From Thermoleophilia bacterium (GTDB lineage: Bacteria; Actinomycetota; Thermoleophilia; Gaiellales; Gaiellaceae): DNA of 35,776 nt. The stretch is from contig JADGPE010000017.1 of NCBI GenBank assembly GCA_017882605.1, positions 1-35,776 on the forward strand, read 5' to 3'. Positions 24,245 to 31,284 of this stretch are shown here, in pieces. Position 1 is the first letter of the stretch, and every line of letters starts with the position of its first letter. The position numbers and the translations under genes are program-made. The notes beneath the pieces were generated by a model that ran no database searches, was not told where the DNA came from, and saw only the letters and a program-made list of their open reading frames with translations.

Positions 24245-24656
24245 CCCGCTCGCGGATCTCGAGCAGCTCCAGGCTCGGACCGAGAACGAAGACGGCGCCC
24301 TTCTTCCACTTCGGCGCCGCCGGCACAACCGCATCGAGACCTCCATGACCGCAGACGACCACGTTCTGCCCGGCGAGCGAGCGGACAAGCGCCGTCCCGT
24401 CCTCCGCCTGCCGGTCCTCGCCCAGCTCCTCCCGAACATCGATTTCGAGGCGGCGTGCTCGCGCAAGCGGGCCGACGGTCTCCAAGCAACGCCGGTAAGG
24501 GCTCGTCAAGATTTCTTCGATCGTGAACGGAGCGAGCCGGTCCACCAGCTCCTTGGCCTCACGGCGGCCGGGCTTGTCGAGCGGGCGATACCGGTCGTCT
24601 TCCTCCCACGCCGCCCGGTCGCCGGCCGACGCATGGCGCACCAGCAGGAGGGGCAT
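24219..24656 (-). CDS. SixA-like histidine phosphatase
   Basis: 145 aa, branch-2 histidine phosphatase of SixA size. The RHx motif LLVRHASAGDR carries the nucleophile His8, EEILTSPYRRCLETV is the conserved second segment and His104 in VVCGHGGLDAV completes the site. SixA removes phosphate from phosphohistidine; other proteins of this size act on small phosphate esters. It shares one base (TGATG) with the end of the CYTH-CHAD gene, so both are on one message, which points to polyphosphate or phosphohistidine metabolism. Convergent with the exopolyphosphatase. Confidence 0.85.
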   Translation of the reverse strand: MPLLLVRHASAGDRAAWEEDDRYRPLDKPGRREAKELVDRLAPFTIEEILTSPYRRCLETVGPLARARRLEIDVREELGEDRQAEDGTALVRSLAGQNVVVCGHGGLDAVVPAAPKWKKGAVFVLGPSLELLEIRERARRPRAGH

Positions 24657-26071
24657 CAGCGGAGCGCTCTCTGCCCGCGCTCGAGCACGGTCGCCAGCGC
24701 CGCCGGATAGAGCCGCCGCTGCTCGGCCCGCCTCCGCCGCTCGCCCTCGATCAGCCGTCCGGCGGCGAGAGCCGTGCTCGCCTGCGCGAGCTCGCGCAGC
24801 CTCGCCTCGGCAACGACCGCATCCTGATGCTCGCCGACCACGTCCTGAAGCTCCTTGAGCGCGCCGAGGTAGCGCTGTAGCTGCTTGCCCGCACGGCCGA
24901 CCGCCATGAGCTCTGCACCGTAGCGTGCGTGCTTTGCCGTGATCCGCAAGGCGTGCAGGTCGGCATCGGCGGGAATGGGTGCGAGCTGCTTCGCCGCGCG
25001 ACGGAGCTCACGGAACTCGGCTGCTGCGATCTCGCGAGCGTCGTGATCCGAGGTCACCTCCTGCAACGCCGCGACGGCGGACGCGAACGCATCGAGCAGC
25101 TCCAGGTACCGCTCCGAACCGAGCGCATCGAGCAACTCGTCGCGCAACAGCTCTCGCTCGTCTTCCAGCAGCCCGACGAGCGTCTCGCCGCCGGGGCGAT
25201 CGTGATCGAGGTTTCGCACCTCGCCCCGGATCCGCTCGATCAGCACGTCGTGGTCGCGAACGGGCCCGAGCAGCCTGGCGAGCCACTTCAGCTCGCCCTC
25301 GAGGTATGCGAGGCGGTCGCCGAGCACCGGCTTCGTCGCTCGGATGAGCGCACGACTGCGACGTGTGGCGACCCGGTAGCGGTGAACATCCTCGGGCTCG
25401 TCGCCGAGCCGGACACCAGGGTCGTGGCGCAGGAGCTCGCGCAGCTGATCGGCCAACAACACGCGCAGAAGCTCGACCGCGGTCGCATCCTTCGGCGCCT
25501 GCAACCGGGGCGGCGGCGGCAGGACGCGCAGCAACTTCGGCGTGCCGTCGGAAGTCTTCGCCCCTGCCTTTCGTAACCTGCGTCCGAGACGTTCAAGATC
25601 GCCGTCGTCGCCGTCGACGAGCTCGATCTCGATTTCGGCAAACTCACCAGTCGACCGTCCTGCGTCGAGCACCGCCACCGAGTCGAGCGTGACGTCCGCG
25701 ATCGCGCGGCCCTCGTCGGCGACGCGCATGCCCGCGCGGCGTGTCCGCAATGTCGCCACGGGCTCCAGCCGTCCGTGACGAAGATGAGCAACGAGGAGCT
25801 CGGCGAGCGCCGCCGGCGGACCGGCCGGACCGCCCGGAGCTTCGAGCTCGGCGCGTGCGTTGCCGCCACGAGGCAGCTTGAGCTGCCATTGCGAGAGCTC
25901 GTTCTCGACGCGACGGCGCAACGTGATCCCCGCGCCGGTGAGCGAGCGGTCAGGGGTGTCGTAGTAGGTCGATGTGAAGAGGCGCGGCTCGATCGGCTCG
26001 CCCTGCAGGTCGGGGAGGGTGAATCCCGCCTCGGGATCGAGCTTCAGCTCCCGTTCGATGAACGTGCGCAT
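24656..26071 (-). CDS. CYTH-CHAD domain protein (polyphosphate-associated)
   Basis: 471 aa. The CYTH domain (1 to about 190) has ExExK as E6-R-E8-L-K10 and a series of charged tunnel strands (TLRRRVENELSQWQLKLP, GEFAEIEIELVDGD); relatives are triphosphatases. The CHAD domain (about 200-465) has the basic helices VHRYRVATRRSRALIRATK and LRITAKHARYGAEL; CHAD domains bind polyphosphate. ATG 26071 is the first codon of the family-like part (RTFIERELKL) and has TACGCT 9 nt upstream. Its grouping with ppk, an exopolyphosphatase and SixA fits a polyphosphate-granule role; the exact activity is unproven. Confidence 0.9.
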   Translation of the reverse strand: MRTFIERELKLDPEAGFTLPDLQGEPIEPRLFTSTYYDTPDRSLTGAGITLRRRVENELSQWQLKLPRGGNARAELEAPGGPAGPPAALAELLVAHLRHGRLEPVATLRTRRAGMRVADEGRAIADVTLDSVAVLDAGRSTGEFAEIEIELVDGDDGDLERLGRRLRKAGAKTSDGTPKLLRVLPPPPRLQAPKDATAVELLRVLLADQLRELLRHDPGVRLGDEPEDVHRYRVATRRSRALIRATKPVLGDRLAYLEGELKWLARLLGPVRDHDVLIERIRGEVRNLDHDRPGGETLVGLLEDERELLRDELLDALGSERYLELLDAFASAVAALQEVTSDHDAREIAAAEFRELRRAAKQLAPIPADADLHALRITAKHARYGAELMAVGRAGKQLQRYLGALKELQDVVGEHQDAVVAEARLRELAQASTALAAGRLIEGERRRRAEQRRLYPAALATVLERGQRALR

Positions 26072-26080
26072 CCAACGCAA

Positions 26081-26086
26081 AGCGTA
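26081..26086 (-). promoter_or_regulatory. -10 box of the CYTH-CHAD/SixA operon
   Basis: TACGCT on the minus strand, 9 nt before ATG 26071. Confidence 0.4.
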
Positions 26087-26111
26087 GGCCGTCGCTCCGT
26101 CATATGTGTGA

Positions 26112-26161
26112 CAGGCGGGCCCGGAGCTCCAACTCTCCCCCACCACCCCGGGCCCGTCCTG
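26112..26161. other. Strong hairpin in a divergent intergenic region
   Basis: CAGGCGGGCCCGG (26112-26124) pairs with CCGGGCCCG-T-CCTG (26148-26161): 13 base pairs with one bulged T and a 23-nt loop. A third GGGCCC at about 26189 and the CCCGCC before it could compete for the left arm. The surrounding 256 nt (26072-26327) between two divergent genes hold no gene I can support. A terminator is not expected here, so a 5'-leader element of the ATP-grasp gene or an operator is possible. I could not match it to a known riboswitch. Confidence 0.45.
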
Positions 26162-26327
26162 CCGCCTTTTCCCCAGGCAACCCGCCTCGGGCCCACCACT
26201 GCAGGGCGCGATTCGTGTCGTCATCGCGAACATAGGCACGACCGGCTGCCGCAGGGGTTACAGACCGGCATCGATCGGGGGACGAAGCGGCCGCCACCCC
26301 TTCCCAAAGCAGCTGAGGGCCCCGACC

Positions 26328-27167
26328 ATGCCCGCTATGAGCACCTTTGCGGTCGTCGCCCACCGTGTCACGCCGACGAACACCCGGCTCGGCAGCGTGT
26401 TGTCACCGGCACAGGCGCTCGCGCGCCTTGGGCCTGGTGACGTCGCGCTCGGACGCCTCGACGTCCTCGCGTCGCTCGACGGTGTCGAACCGGGGCTCTG
26501 GGCGCTCGAGCGTCTCAGCGCCACCGGTGTGACGGTGCTCAACGGCCGACGCGCACTCGTCGCGGCGCACGACAAGCTCGCCACAGCCCACGCTCTTTTC
26601 GGCGCCGGCGTCCCGCACCCGCGCACCGTGCACGTGGCCCCGTGGTCACCGCTGCCCGAGCTCGAACCGCCGCTCGTGTTCAAGCCGCGCTTCGGCTCGT
26701 GGGGACAAGACGTGATCCGTTGCGACGACGAAGCCTCGATCGCGCGCGCGCTCGCCTACCTCCAAACGAGAGCGTGGTACGTCGCAACCGGAGCCATCGC
26801 CCAGAAGCTGGTCGCTCCGCGAGGCTACGACCTGCGCCTGGTGGTGGCGGGCGGGAAGGTCGTCGGCGCCGTCAAGCGCGTCGCCACCGCGGGTGAATGG
26901 CGGACGAACGTCGCTCTTGGCGCGCGACGCGAGCCGGTACAGCCTCCGGCCGACGCCCGCACCATTGCCGTCGCGGCTGCGCAGGCGATCGATGGGGCAC
27001 TCGTCGGCATCGACCTGCTCCCGGCCGACGTCGGGACCTGGGTCGTGCTCGAGGTGAACGGCGCCGTCGACTTCACGAGTGCGTACTCGCTCGACGACGA
27101 CGTGTTCGCAGCGGCATCGGCGGCGCTGCTCGCGCCCCCGGTCGAGCCCAGCGCACTCGTCGGCTAG
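26328..27167 (+). CDS. RimK-like ATP-grasp ligase, substrate unknown
   Basis: 279 aa, predicted ATP-dependent carboxylate-amine ligase of the RimK/LysX type. A short N-terminal domain is followed by the ATP-grasp with ALVAAHDKLATAHALFGAGV (about 81-100), the ATP lysine in LVFKPRFGSWGQDV, VAPRGYDLRLVVAGGKVVGAVKR and the metal-binding end GIDLLPADVGTWVVLEVNG with Glu and Asn. GAGGG lies 8 nt before ATG 26328; a second ATG three codons in is possible. Neighbours give no clear substrate (no LysW-like carrier in the window). Its stop shares CTAG (27164-27167) with the convergent dehydrogenase. Confidence 0.85.
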   Translation: MPAMSTFAVVAHRVTPTNTRLGSVLSPAQALARLGPGDVALGRLDVLASLDGVEPGLWALERLSATGVTVLNGRRALVAAHDKLATAHALFGAGVPHPRTVHVAPWSPLPELEPPLVFKPRFGSWGQDVIRCDDEASIARALAYLQTRAWYVATGAIAQKLVAPRGYDLRLVVAGGKVVGAVKRVATAGEWRTNVALGARREPVQPPADARTIAVAAAQAIDGALVGIDLLPADVGTWVVLEVNGAVDFTSAYSLDDDVFAAASAALLAPPVEPSALVG

Positions 27168-27982
27168 TAGGTGTAGAAGCCGCGGCCTGATTTACGGCCG
27201 AGGCGGCCCGCCTGGACGTACTGGCGCAACAGCGGGCACGGGGCATACTTCGGGTTGCCGAGGCCGCGCTGCAGGACGTCCATGATGGCGACACAGGTGT
27301 CGAGCCCGATCAGGTCGGCGAGGGCGAGCGGGCCCATCGGATGCGCAAACCCGAGCTTGGCGATCGTATCGATCGCTTCCGGCTCGGCAACGCCTTCCAT
27401 CAGCGCGTACGCGGCCTCGTTGATGAACGGCATCAGGATCCGGTTCGAGACGAAGCCCGGGAAGTCGTTCGCTTCCGCCGGCTCCTTTCCGAGCTCGCGC
27501 GCGAGCTCGACGATCGCTGCGGTGGTCGCGTCGGATGTCTGCACCGCGCGGATCACCTCGACGAGCTTGAGCACCGGCACGGGGTTGAAGAAGTGCATGC
27601 CGATCACGAGCTCGGGCCGGTTCGTCGCGGCGGCCAGCGAAGTGATGGGAATCGAGCTCGTGTTGGAGGCGAGAATCGCGCCCGCCGGAAGAAGCCCGTC
27701 TGCGCGCCGGAACAGCTCTTCCTTGGCCGAGGGGTCTTCGGTGATCGCTTCGATCATGAGCTCCGCGGATACGAGATCGGCGACCGGCTCAATGCGTGCC
27801 ACGGTTCCCTCGACATCGCCGCCGAGTCTGCCGAGGCTCTTCTGGATCGCGGCGAGGCCTTTCTCGACCGCTCCGGGGAACGGATCGTGCAGCGACACGC
27901 GCCGGCCGGAGACGGCGACGACCTGGGCGATCCCGGCTCCCATCTGCCCGGCCCCGACCACGAGTACGTGCTCGAACTTCAC
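27164..27982 (-). CDS. 3-hydroxybutyryl-CoA dehydrogenase
   Basis: 272 aa, NAD(P)-dependent oxidation of 3-hydroxyacyl-CoA to 3-oxoacyl-CoA. Rossmann motif VVGAGQMGAGIAQV (about 8-21), family motif ASNTSSIPIT, catalytic His in GMHFFNPVPVLKLVEVI, then DFPGFVSNRILMPFINEA and the C-terminal domain (GLDTCVAIMDVL, GRKSGRGFYTY). This is the short single-function type (Hbd/PaaH) acting on C4 substrates. GTG 27982 has TAGGCT 8 nt upstream, overlapping the promoter of the divergent GNAT gene. It could complete butyryl-CoA oxidation with the thiolase at 28905. Confidence 0.93.
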   Translation of the reverse strand: MKFEHVLVVGAGQMGAGIAQVVAVSGRRVSLHDPFPGAVEKGLAAIQKSLGRLGGDVEGTVARIEPVADLVSAELMIEAITEDPSAKEELFRRADGLLPAGAILASNTSSIPITSLAAATNRPELVIGMHFFNPVPVLKLVEVIRAVQTSDATTAAIVELARELGKEPAEANDFPGFVSNRILMPFINEAAYALMEGVAEPEAIDTIAKLGFAHPMGPLALADLIGLDTCVAIMDVLQRGLGNPKYAPCPLLRQYVQAGRLGRKSGRGFYTY

Positions 27983-27990
27983 GGCGAGGG

Positions 27991-27996
27991 AGCCTA
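27991..27996 (-). promoter_or_regulatory. -10 box of the hydroxybutyryl-CoA dehydrogenase
   Basis: TAGGCT on the minus strand, 8 nt before the GTG start. It overlaps the -10 box of the divergent GNAT gene by 2 nt, so the two promoters should compete. Confidence 0.45.
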
Positions 27997-28000
27997 CCCT
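27995..28000 (+). promoter_or_regulatory. -10 box of the GNAT gene
   Basis: TACCCT, 7 nt before ATG 28008. The wider string TACCCTTCGC is identical to the one before the trp leader peptide (31138-31147). Confidence 0.45.
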
Positions 28001-28007
28001 TCGCGTG

Positions 28008-28511
28008 ATGGAGGTCAGGCTCGCAACCGGCGAGGACGCCGACGGGATCGCCCGCGTGCAAGAGCGGACGTGGCAGGTGGCCTACCGGCACGTCTTTCCG
28101 GTCGCCGAGCTCGACCGCGGCGGCTTCATCCAGCCAGAGCGTTGGCGCGATCGCATCGCCCGGCCGCCGGCCGGCTGGCGGACGTTCGTCGCCGAGCAGG
28201 ACGGTGTCGTCACCGGGTTCGCGTCAGTCGGCCCGAGCCGCGACGAGCGCAAGGTCGGCGAGCTGTACGCGATCTACGTCGACCCCCAGGAATGGTCGAC
28301 CGGGACCGGGCGAGCGTTGCTCGAGCGGGCAGAAGCCGAGTTGCGCGGCAACTACGCGATCGCGACGCTCTGGGTGCTCGAGGACAACCCCCGCGCCCGC
28401 GCGTTCTACGAGCGCGCCGGCTGGTCGGCGGACGGCAAGCGCAAGGCGGAGGCACGCTGGGGCGTGCGCGCGCCGGAGGTGCGCTACCGGAAGGCGCTAA
28501 CTGGTGTCTGA
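28008..28511 (+). CDS. GNAT-family N-acetyltransferase
   Basis: 167 aa, predicted acetyl-CoA-dependent acyltransferase. MEVRLATGEDADGIARVQERTW is the usual start, GELYAIYVDPQEWSTGTGRALLERAE the acetyl-CoA loop (here WSTGTG for the typical RGxGxG/A) and LWVLEDNPRARAFYERAGW the C-terminal motif. The substrate is unknown. The last codons (Gly-Val-stop) are encoded by the REP-like palindrome at 28502, exactly as at the end of the RAYT gene. The final 15 nt overlap the convergent Nudix gene. Confidence 0.88.
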   Translation: MEVRLATGEDADGIARVQERTWQVAYRHVFPVAELDRGGFIQPERWRDRIARPPAGWRTFVAEQDGVVTGFASVGPSRDERKVGELYAIYVDPQEWSTGTGRALLERAEAELRGNYAIATLWVLEDNPRARAFYERAGWSADGKRKAEARWGVRAPEVRYRKALTGV

Positions 28512-28898
28512 CACCGTGCCGGTGTCAGACACCACCTGCTCGAGCAGCCTGCGGTCGTGCTCGTGCGTGAGCAGGTCGCGTGCCTCCTCGAACGGCGCCC
28601 AGCGCACCTCGTCGACCTCATTCTGCGCGTGTGGCTCGCCCTCGCAGGTCATCCGGTAGTAGCGCACCGCCTTCGGGCCCTGCAGCACGAAGTAGCGCGT
28701 CGAGCCGACGAAGGCGCCCACCGAGCAGCGGAGGCCTGTCTCCTCCTCCACCTCGCGCACCGCGCCTTCCTCCCAGGACTCGTCCTCCTCGAGCTTGCCT
28801 TTCGGAAACGACCAGTCGTCGTACTTCGGCCGGTGAACGAGCAGGACCGCACGGTCGCGAACGATGATCCCGCCAGCCGCGCGAACGACCAGGCGCAC
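28497..28898 (-). CDS. Nudix hydrolase (MutT-like)
   Basis: 133 aa. The Nudix box GKLEEDESWEEGAVREVEEETGL (about 34-56) is complete with all metal-binding Glu. FPKGK just before it resembles the MutT1/diadenosine-polyphosphate hydrolase group, so it may clean up damaged nucleotides or act on nucleoside polyphosphates. GTG 28898 starts 6 nt after the thiolase stop. The final residues (VSDTGTVSDTS) come from translation through the double REP-like palindrome, which has extended or replaced the original C-terminus; the Nudix fold itself is not affected. Confidence 0.9.
   Translation of the reverse strand: MRLVVRAAGGIIVRDRAVLLVHRPKYDDWSFPKGKLEEDESWEEGAVREVEEETGLRCSVGAFVGSTRYFVLQGPKAVRYYRMTCEGEPHAQNEVDEVRWAPFEEARDLLTHEHDRRLLEQVVSDTGTVSDTS
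28502..28534. repeat. Paired REP-like palindromes (BIME-like)
   Basis: Two copies of the RAYT-flanking palindrome in opposite orientation: TGGTGTCTGACACCG (28502-28516) and CGGTGTCAGACACCA (28520-28534), separated by 3 nt. The pair can form one long hairpin of 15 bp. It overlaps the 3' ends of both convergent genes: it gives the GNAT its TGA stop and the Nudix protein its last residues. It may also serve as a bidirectional terminator. Confidence 0.85.
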
Positions 28899-28904
28899 CG
28901 TGAC

Positions 28905-30059
28905 CTACACCTCGATCAGGAGCGCGTCGCCCTGGCCGCCGCCGGAGCAGATCGCAGCGAGGCCGAGGCCGCCGCCGGAGCGGCGGAGCTCGTGCACCAT
29001 CGTCGAGACGATGCGACCGCCGGACGCGCCGATCGGATGACCGAGTGCGATCGCGCCGCCGTTTGGGTTCACGATCGCCTCGTCCGCACCGAGGAGCTTG
29101 GTCGAGTTCGAGGCCACAGAGGCAAACGCTTCGTTGATCTCGACGCGCCGCACGTCGTCGATCGTCTTGCCGGCGCGCTCGAGTGCCATCGCGCCGGCGT
29201 TCGCCGGCGTGCGCGCGAGGTAGGCGAAGTCGTCGGCGACAAAGCCCTGCGCGACGATCGTGGCCAGCGGCTCGAGACCGCGCTTCGCAGCCCACTCCTC
29301 CGAGCAGACGATCACGCAGCTCGCGCCGTCGTTGACGCCCGGCGCGTTGCCCGCGGTCGTCGTTCCTTCCGGGTCGAAGACCGGCTTGAGCGCAGCGAGC
29401 TTCTCGGCCGTCGTGTCGCGGCGGATGCTCTCGTCCGCCGTCAGATCGCCGACCGGGACGAGCTCGTCGGCGAACCGGCCCGCGTCCTGGGCGGCGGCGG
29501 CGCGCTCGTGCGACCGCACGGCCCAGGCGTCCTGCGACTCGCGAGAGATGCCGAGCTCCCGGGCGACCTGGGAGTTCTGCACGACCATGTGCAGCTGGTC
29601 GAACGTCGAGGTGAGCCCGTCGTAGACCATCGAGTCGAGCAGCTCACCGTGTCCGAGGCGGTACCCGAAGCGGCCCTTCTTCAAGAGGTACGGCGCGTTC
29701 GTCATCGATTCCATCCCGCCGGTGACGACGACGTCGAGGTCGCCGGCGCGAATCATCGTGTCTGCGATCTCGATCGCGCGGATCGACGATGCGCACACCT
29801 TGTTGATCGTGTCCGACGGCGTCTCCTTCGGCAGGCCGGCGGCGATCGCCGCCTGGCGCGCCGGCGCCTGGCCCGCACCGGCCTGGAGCACCTGGCCCAT
29901 GATCACGTACTGCGGCTCGTGCGGCTCGAGCCCGATCCGGTCGAGCGCCGCCTTGATCGCGAAACCACCGAGCTGCGTCGCCTCATAGGCCGCGAGGCCG
30001 CCGCCGAACCTGCCGAACGGCGTGCGGAGCGCGCTGACGATGACGCTGCGCCCCGCCAT
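28905..30059 (-). CDS. Acetyl-CoA acetyltransferase (thiolase)
   Basis: 384 aa, thiolase of the degradative/biosynthetic type II class that splits acetoacetyl-CoA or condenses two acetyl-CoA. The acyl-accepting Cys89 lies in NKVCASSIRAIE; the other catalytic residues are in EINEAFA (about 335), GGAIALGHPIGASG (His) and CSGGGQGDA (second Cys). Length and start (GRSVIVSALRTPFGRFGG) are typical. ATG 30059 shares a base with the stop of the M42 peptidase (TGATG). With the dehydrogenase at 27164 it could run the last two steps of butyryl-CoA oxidation. Confidence 0.94.
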   Translation of the reverse strand: MAGRSVIVSALRTPFGRFGGGLAAYEATQLGGFAIKAALDRIGLEPHEPQYVIMGQVLQAGAGQAPARQAAIAAGLPKETPSDTINKVCASSIRAIEIADTMIRAGDLDVVVTGGMESMTNAPYLLKKGRFGYRLGHGELLDSMVYDGLTSTFDQLHMVVQNSQVARELGISRESQDAWAVRSHERAAAAQDAGRFADELVPVGDLTADESIRRDTTAEKLAALKPVFDPEGTTTAGNAPGVNDGASCVIVCSEEWAAKRGLEPLATIVAQGFVADDFAYLARTPANAGAMALERAGKTIDDVRRVEINEAFASVASNSTKLLGADEAIVNPNGGAIALGHPIGASGGRIVSTMVHELRRSGGGLGLAAICSGGGQGDALLIEV

Positions 30060-31111
30060 CAGCGCACGAAGGAGTGGTCGGAGGTCAAGCGCTTCGCGAA
30101 CGCGACGACGAGCCTGATGATCGACTCGACGTCGTCGAGGTCACAGATTTCGTTGGGGCTGTGCAGGTAGCGCGTCGCGATCGAGAGCAGTCCGGTCGGA
30201 ATGCCCGCGCGCGCGAGATGGATCTCGTCGGCGTCGGTCATCGTGACGCGCGTGTAGATCTCGTAGGCGTGCGTGATGCCCTCGGCCTCGGCGGCCTCAC
30301 CGAGCAGATCGGTGACGCGCTTGTTCATGGTCGGGCCGCGGGCGATCATTGCGCCCATCCCGAGCTCGACCCGCCCGGCCCGGCGCGCATCACCACCGGG
30401 ATAGTCGGTCGCCGGCGTCACGTCGATCACGATCGCGACCTGCGGCTCGAGCGCGAACGCCGCGGCGTGCGCCCCGTAGAGGCCGATCTCCTCCTGCACC
30501 GCCGCCACGGCGACGACGTCGACCTGCGCGTCACCCGCCTCGGCGACGCGCCGTGCCGACTCGAGCGCGATGTAGGCGCCCAGCCGGTTGTCGAGCGACT
30601 TCGAGAGCAGGCGGTTGTTCGGCAGGTCGACCGGACGCCCCAGCCAGACTCCCGCGTCACCGACGCGGACGAGGCTCTCCGCCTCTTCGCGGCTCTTGGC
30701 GCCGATGTCGATATGCAGGTCGGCGAGCTCGAGGCGGGGACGGTCCCGGACCTGCTCGGGCGCAACTTTCTTGCGGGAGATCGCTCCAGGCACGCGCCCC
30801 TCGCGGGTCAGCAGCTCGATGCGCTGGCCGTGCAGCGTCTCGGATGCGATGCCGCCGATCGGCGTGAACGAAAGAAGGCCGTTCTCCTCGATGTGCGTGA
30901 CGGCGACGCCCACCTCGTCGATGTGCCCGACGATCGCGAGCGTTGGTGCTCCCGCTCCGGCACGCACACGGGCAAACGACGAGCCGAGCGTGTCGGAAGT
31001 CACGTCCGCGAACCCAGCGGCCGCCTCGCGCCAGATCCGGGCCGGCTCCTCCTCGTGACCCGACGGTCCGGAGGCGGCCAGGAGCGCGGTGAGAAGCTCG
31101 GGAGTCGCCAT
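30059..31111 (-). CDS. M42-family metallo-aminopeptidase
   Basis: 350 aa, zinc/cobalt aminopeptidase of the glutamyl aminopeptidase/endoglucanase M family, usually forming large cytoplasmic tetrahedral complexes. Metal ligands and catalytic residues: His in IVGHIDEVGVAV, Asp in SKSLDNRLGAY, the Glu pair in VQEEIGLYGA, Asp in VIDVTPATD and His in TRYLHSPNEI. ATG 31111 (ATPELLTALLAASGPSGHE) matches the family start; ATG 31123 four codons upstream is possible. The start region overlaps the -35 area of the divergent trp leader promoter. Its end is coupled to the thiolase by a one-base overlap. Confidence 0.9.
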   Translation of the reverse strand: MATPELLTALLAASGPSGHEEEPARIWREAAAGFADVTSDTLGSSFARVRAGAGAPTLAIVGHIDEVGVAVTHIEENGLLSFTPIGGIASETLHGQRIELLTREGRVPGAISRKKVAPEQVRDRPRLELADLHIDIGAKSREEAESLVRVGDAGVWLGRPVDLPNNRLLSKSLDNRLGAYIALESARRVAEAGDAQVDVVAVAAVQEEIGLYGAHAAAFALEPQVAIVIDVTPATDYPGGDARRAGRVELGMGAMIARGPTMNKRVTDLLGEAAEAEGITHAYEIYTRVTMTDADEIHLARAGIPTGLLSIATRYLHSPNEICDLDDVESIIRLVVAFAKRLTSDHSFVR

Positions 31112-31137
31112 CGGCTTGCGCATTGAAGCAGGAGCGC

Positions 31138-31143
31138 TACCCT
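31138..31143 (+). promoter_or_regulatory. Candidate -10 box of the trp leader
   Basis: TACCCT, 9 nt before the leader-peptide ATG. TTGCGC at 31116-31121 could be a weak -35 at 16-nt spacing. The leader mRNA would then start within a few bases of the leader ATG. Confidence 0.4.
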
Positions 31144-31152
31144 TCGCAGGAC

Positions 31153-31218
31153 ATGAGCTTCTCGATTCCGACCTGGTGGGCGTGGCACAACGAGCGGGAC
31201 GGGAGCCTGCGCGCGTAG
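31153..31218 (+). CDS. trpL: trp operon leader peptide
   Basis: 21 codons plus TAG, beginning MSFSIPTWWAWHNE. Three Trp codons fall within four positions (31174-31179 and 31183-31185), the hallmark of a tryptophan attenuator: when charged tRNA-Trp is scarce the ribosome stalls here and keeps the downstream terminator from forming. AGGA lies just before the ATG. An intrinsic terminator follows 37 nt after the stop and trpE begins 66 nt after the stop. Trp-rich leader peptides before trpE are known in Proteobacteria and in Streptomyces and corynebacteria. The product has no function beyond sensing. Confidence 0.88.
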   Translation: MSFSIPTWWAWHNERDGSLRA

Positions 31219-31237
31219 AGCCCGACGCGCCGACCAG
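31173..31237 (+). promoter_or_regulatory. Attenuator 1:2 (pause) hairpin over the Trp codons
   Basis: CTGGTGGGCG (31173-31182, containing the Trp-Trp codons) can pair with CGCCGACCAG (31228-31237) at 9 of 10 positions (one G-G mismatch). A ribosome stalled on the Trp codons would block this pairing. I could not identify a convincing antiterminator helix; GAGCGG (31192-31197) with CCGCTC (31244-31249) is one weak candidate. Confidence 0.55.
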
Positions 31238-31255
31238 CCCGAACCGCTCCAACCG

Positions 31256-31277
31256 ACGACCCGAGAGGGTCGTTTTT
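31256..31277 (+). terminator. trp attenuator terminator
   Basis: ACGACCC (31256-31262), a GAGA tetraloop and GGGTCGT (31267-31273) form a perfect 7-bp stem that runs into five T (31273-31277). This is a textbook intrinsic terminator lying between the leader peptide and trpE (start 31285), the position expected for attenuation. Confidence 0.88.
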
Positions 31278-31284
31278 CGTATCC

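Noticed and set aside
26072-26327. Riboswitch, RNase P RNA, SRP RNA or tmRNA in the hairpin-rich gap
   Set aside because: I compared it from memory with the conserved cores of TPP, cobalamin and c-di-AMP riboswitches, RNase P, 4.5S RNA and tmRNA and found no match. A covariance-model search would be decisive.
26100-26363. 87-codon minus-strand frame in the divergent gap
   Set aside because: It crosses the start of the ATP-grasp gene and includes the GC-rich hairpin; the protein is low complexity (Arg/Gly) and matches nothing I know.
28557-30170. 537-codon open frame on the plus strand
   Set aside because: Antisense of the Nudix and thiolase genes; composition of a shadow frame.
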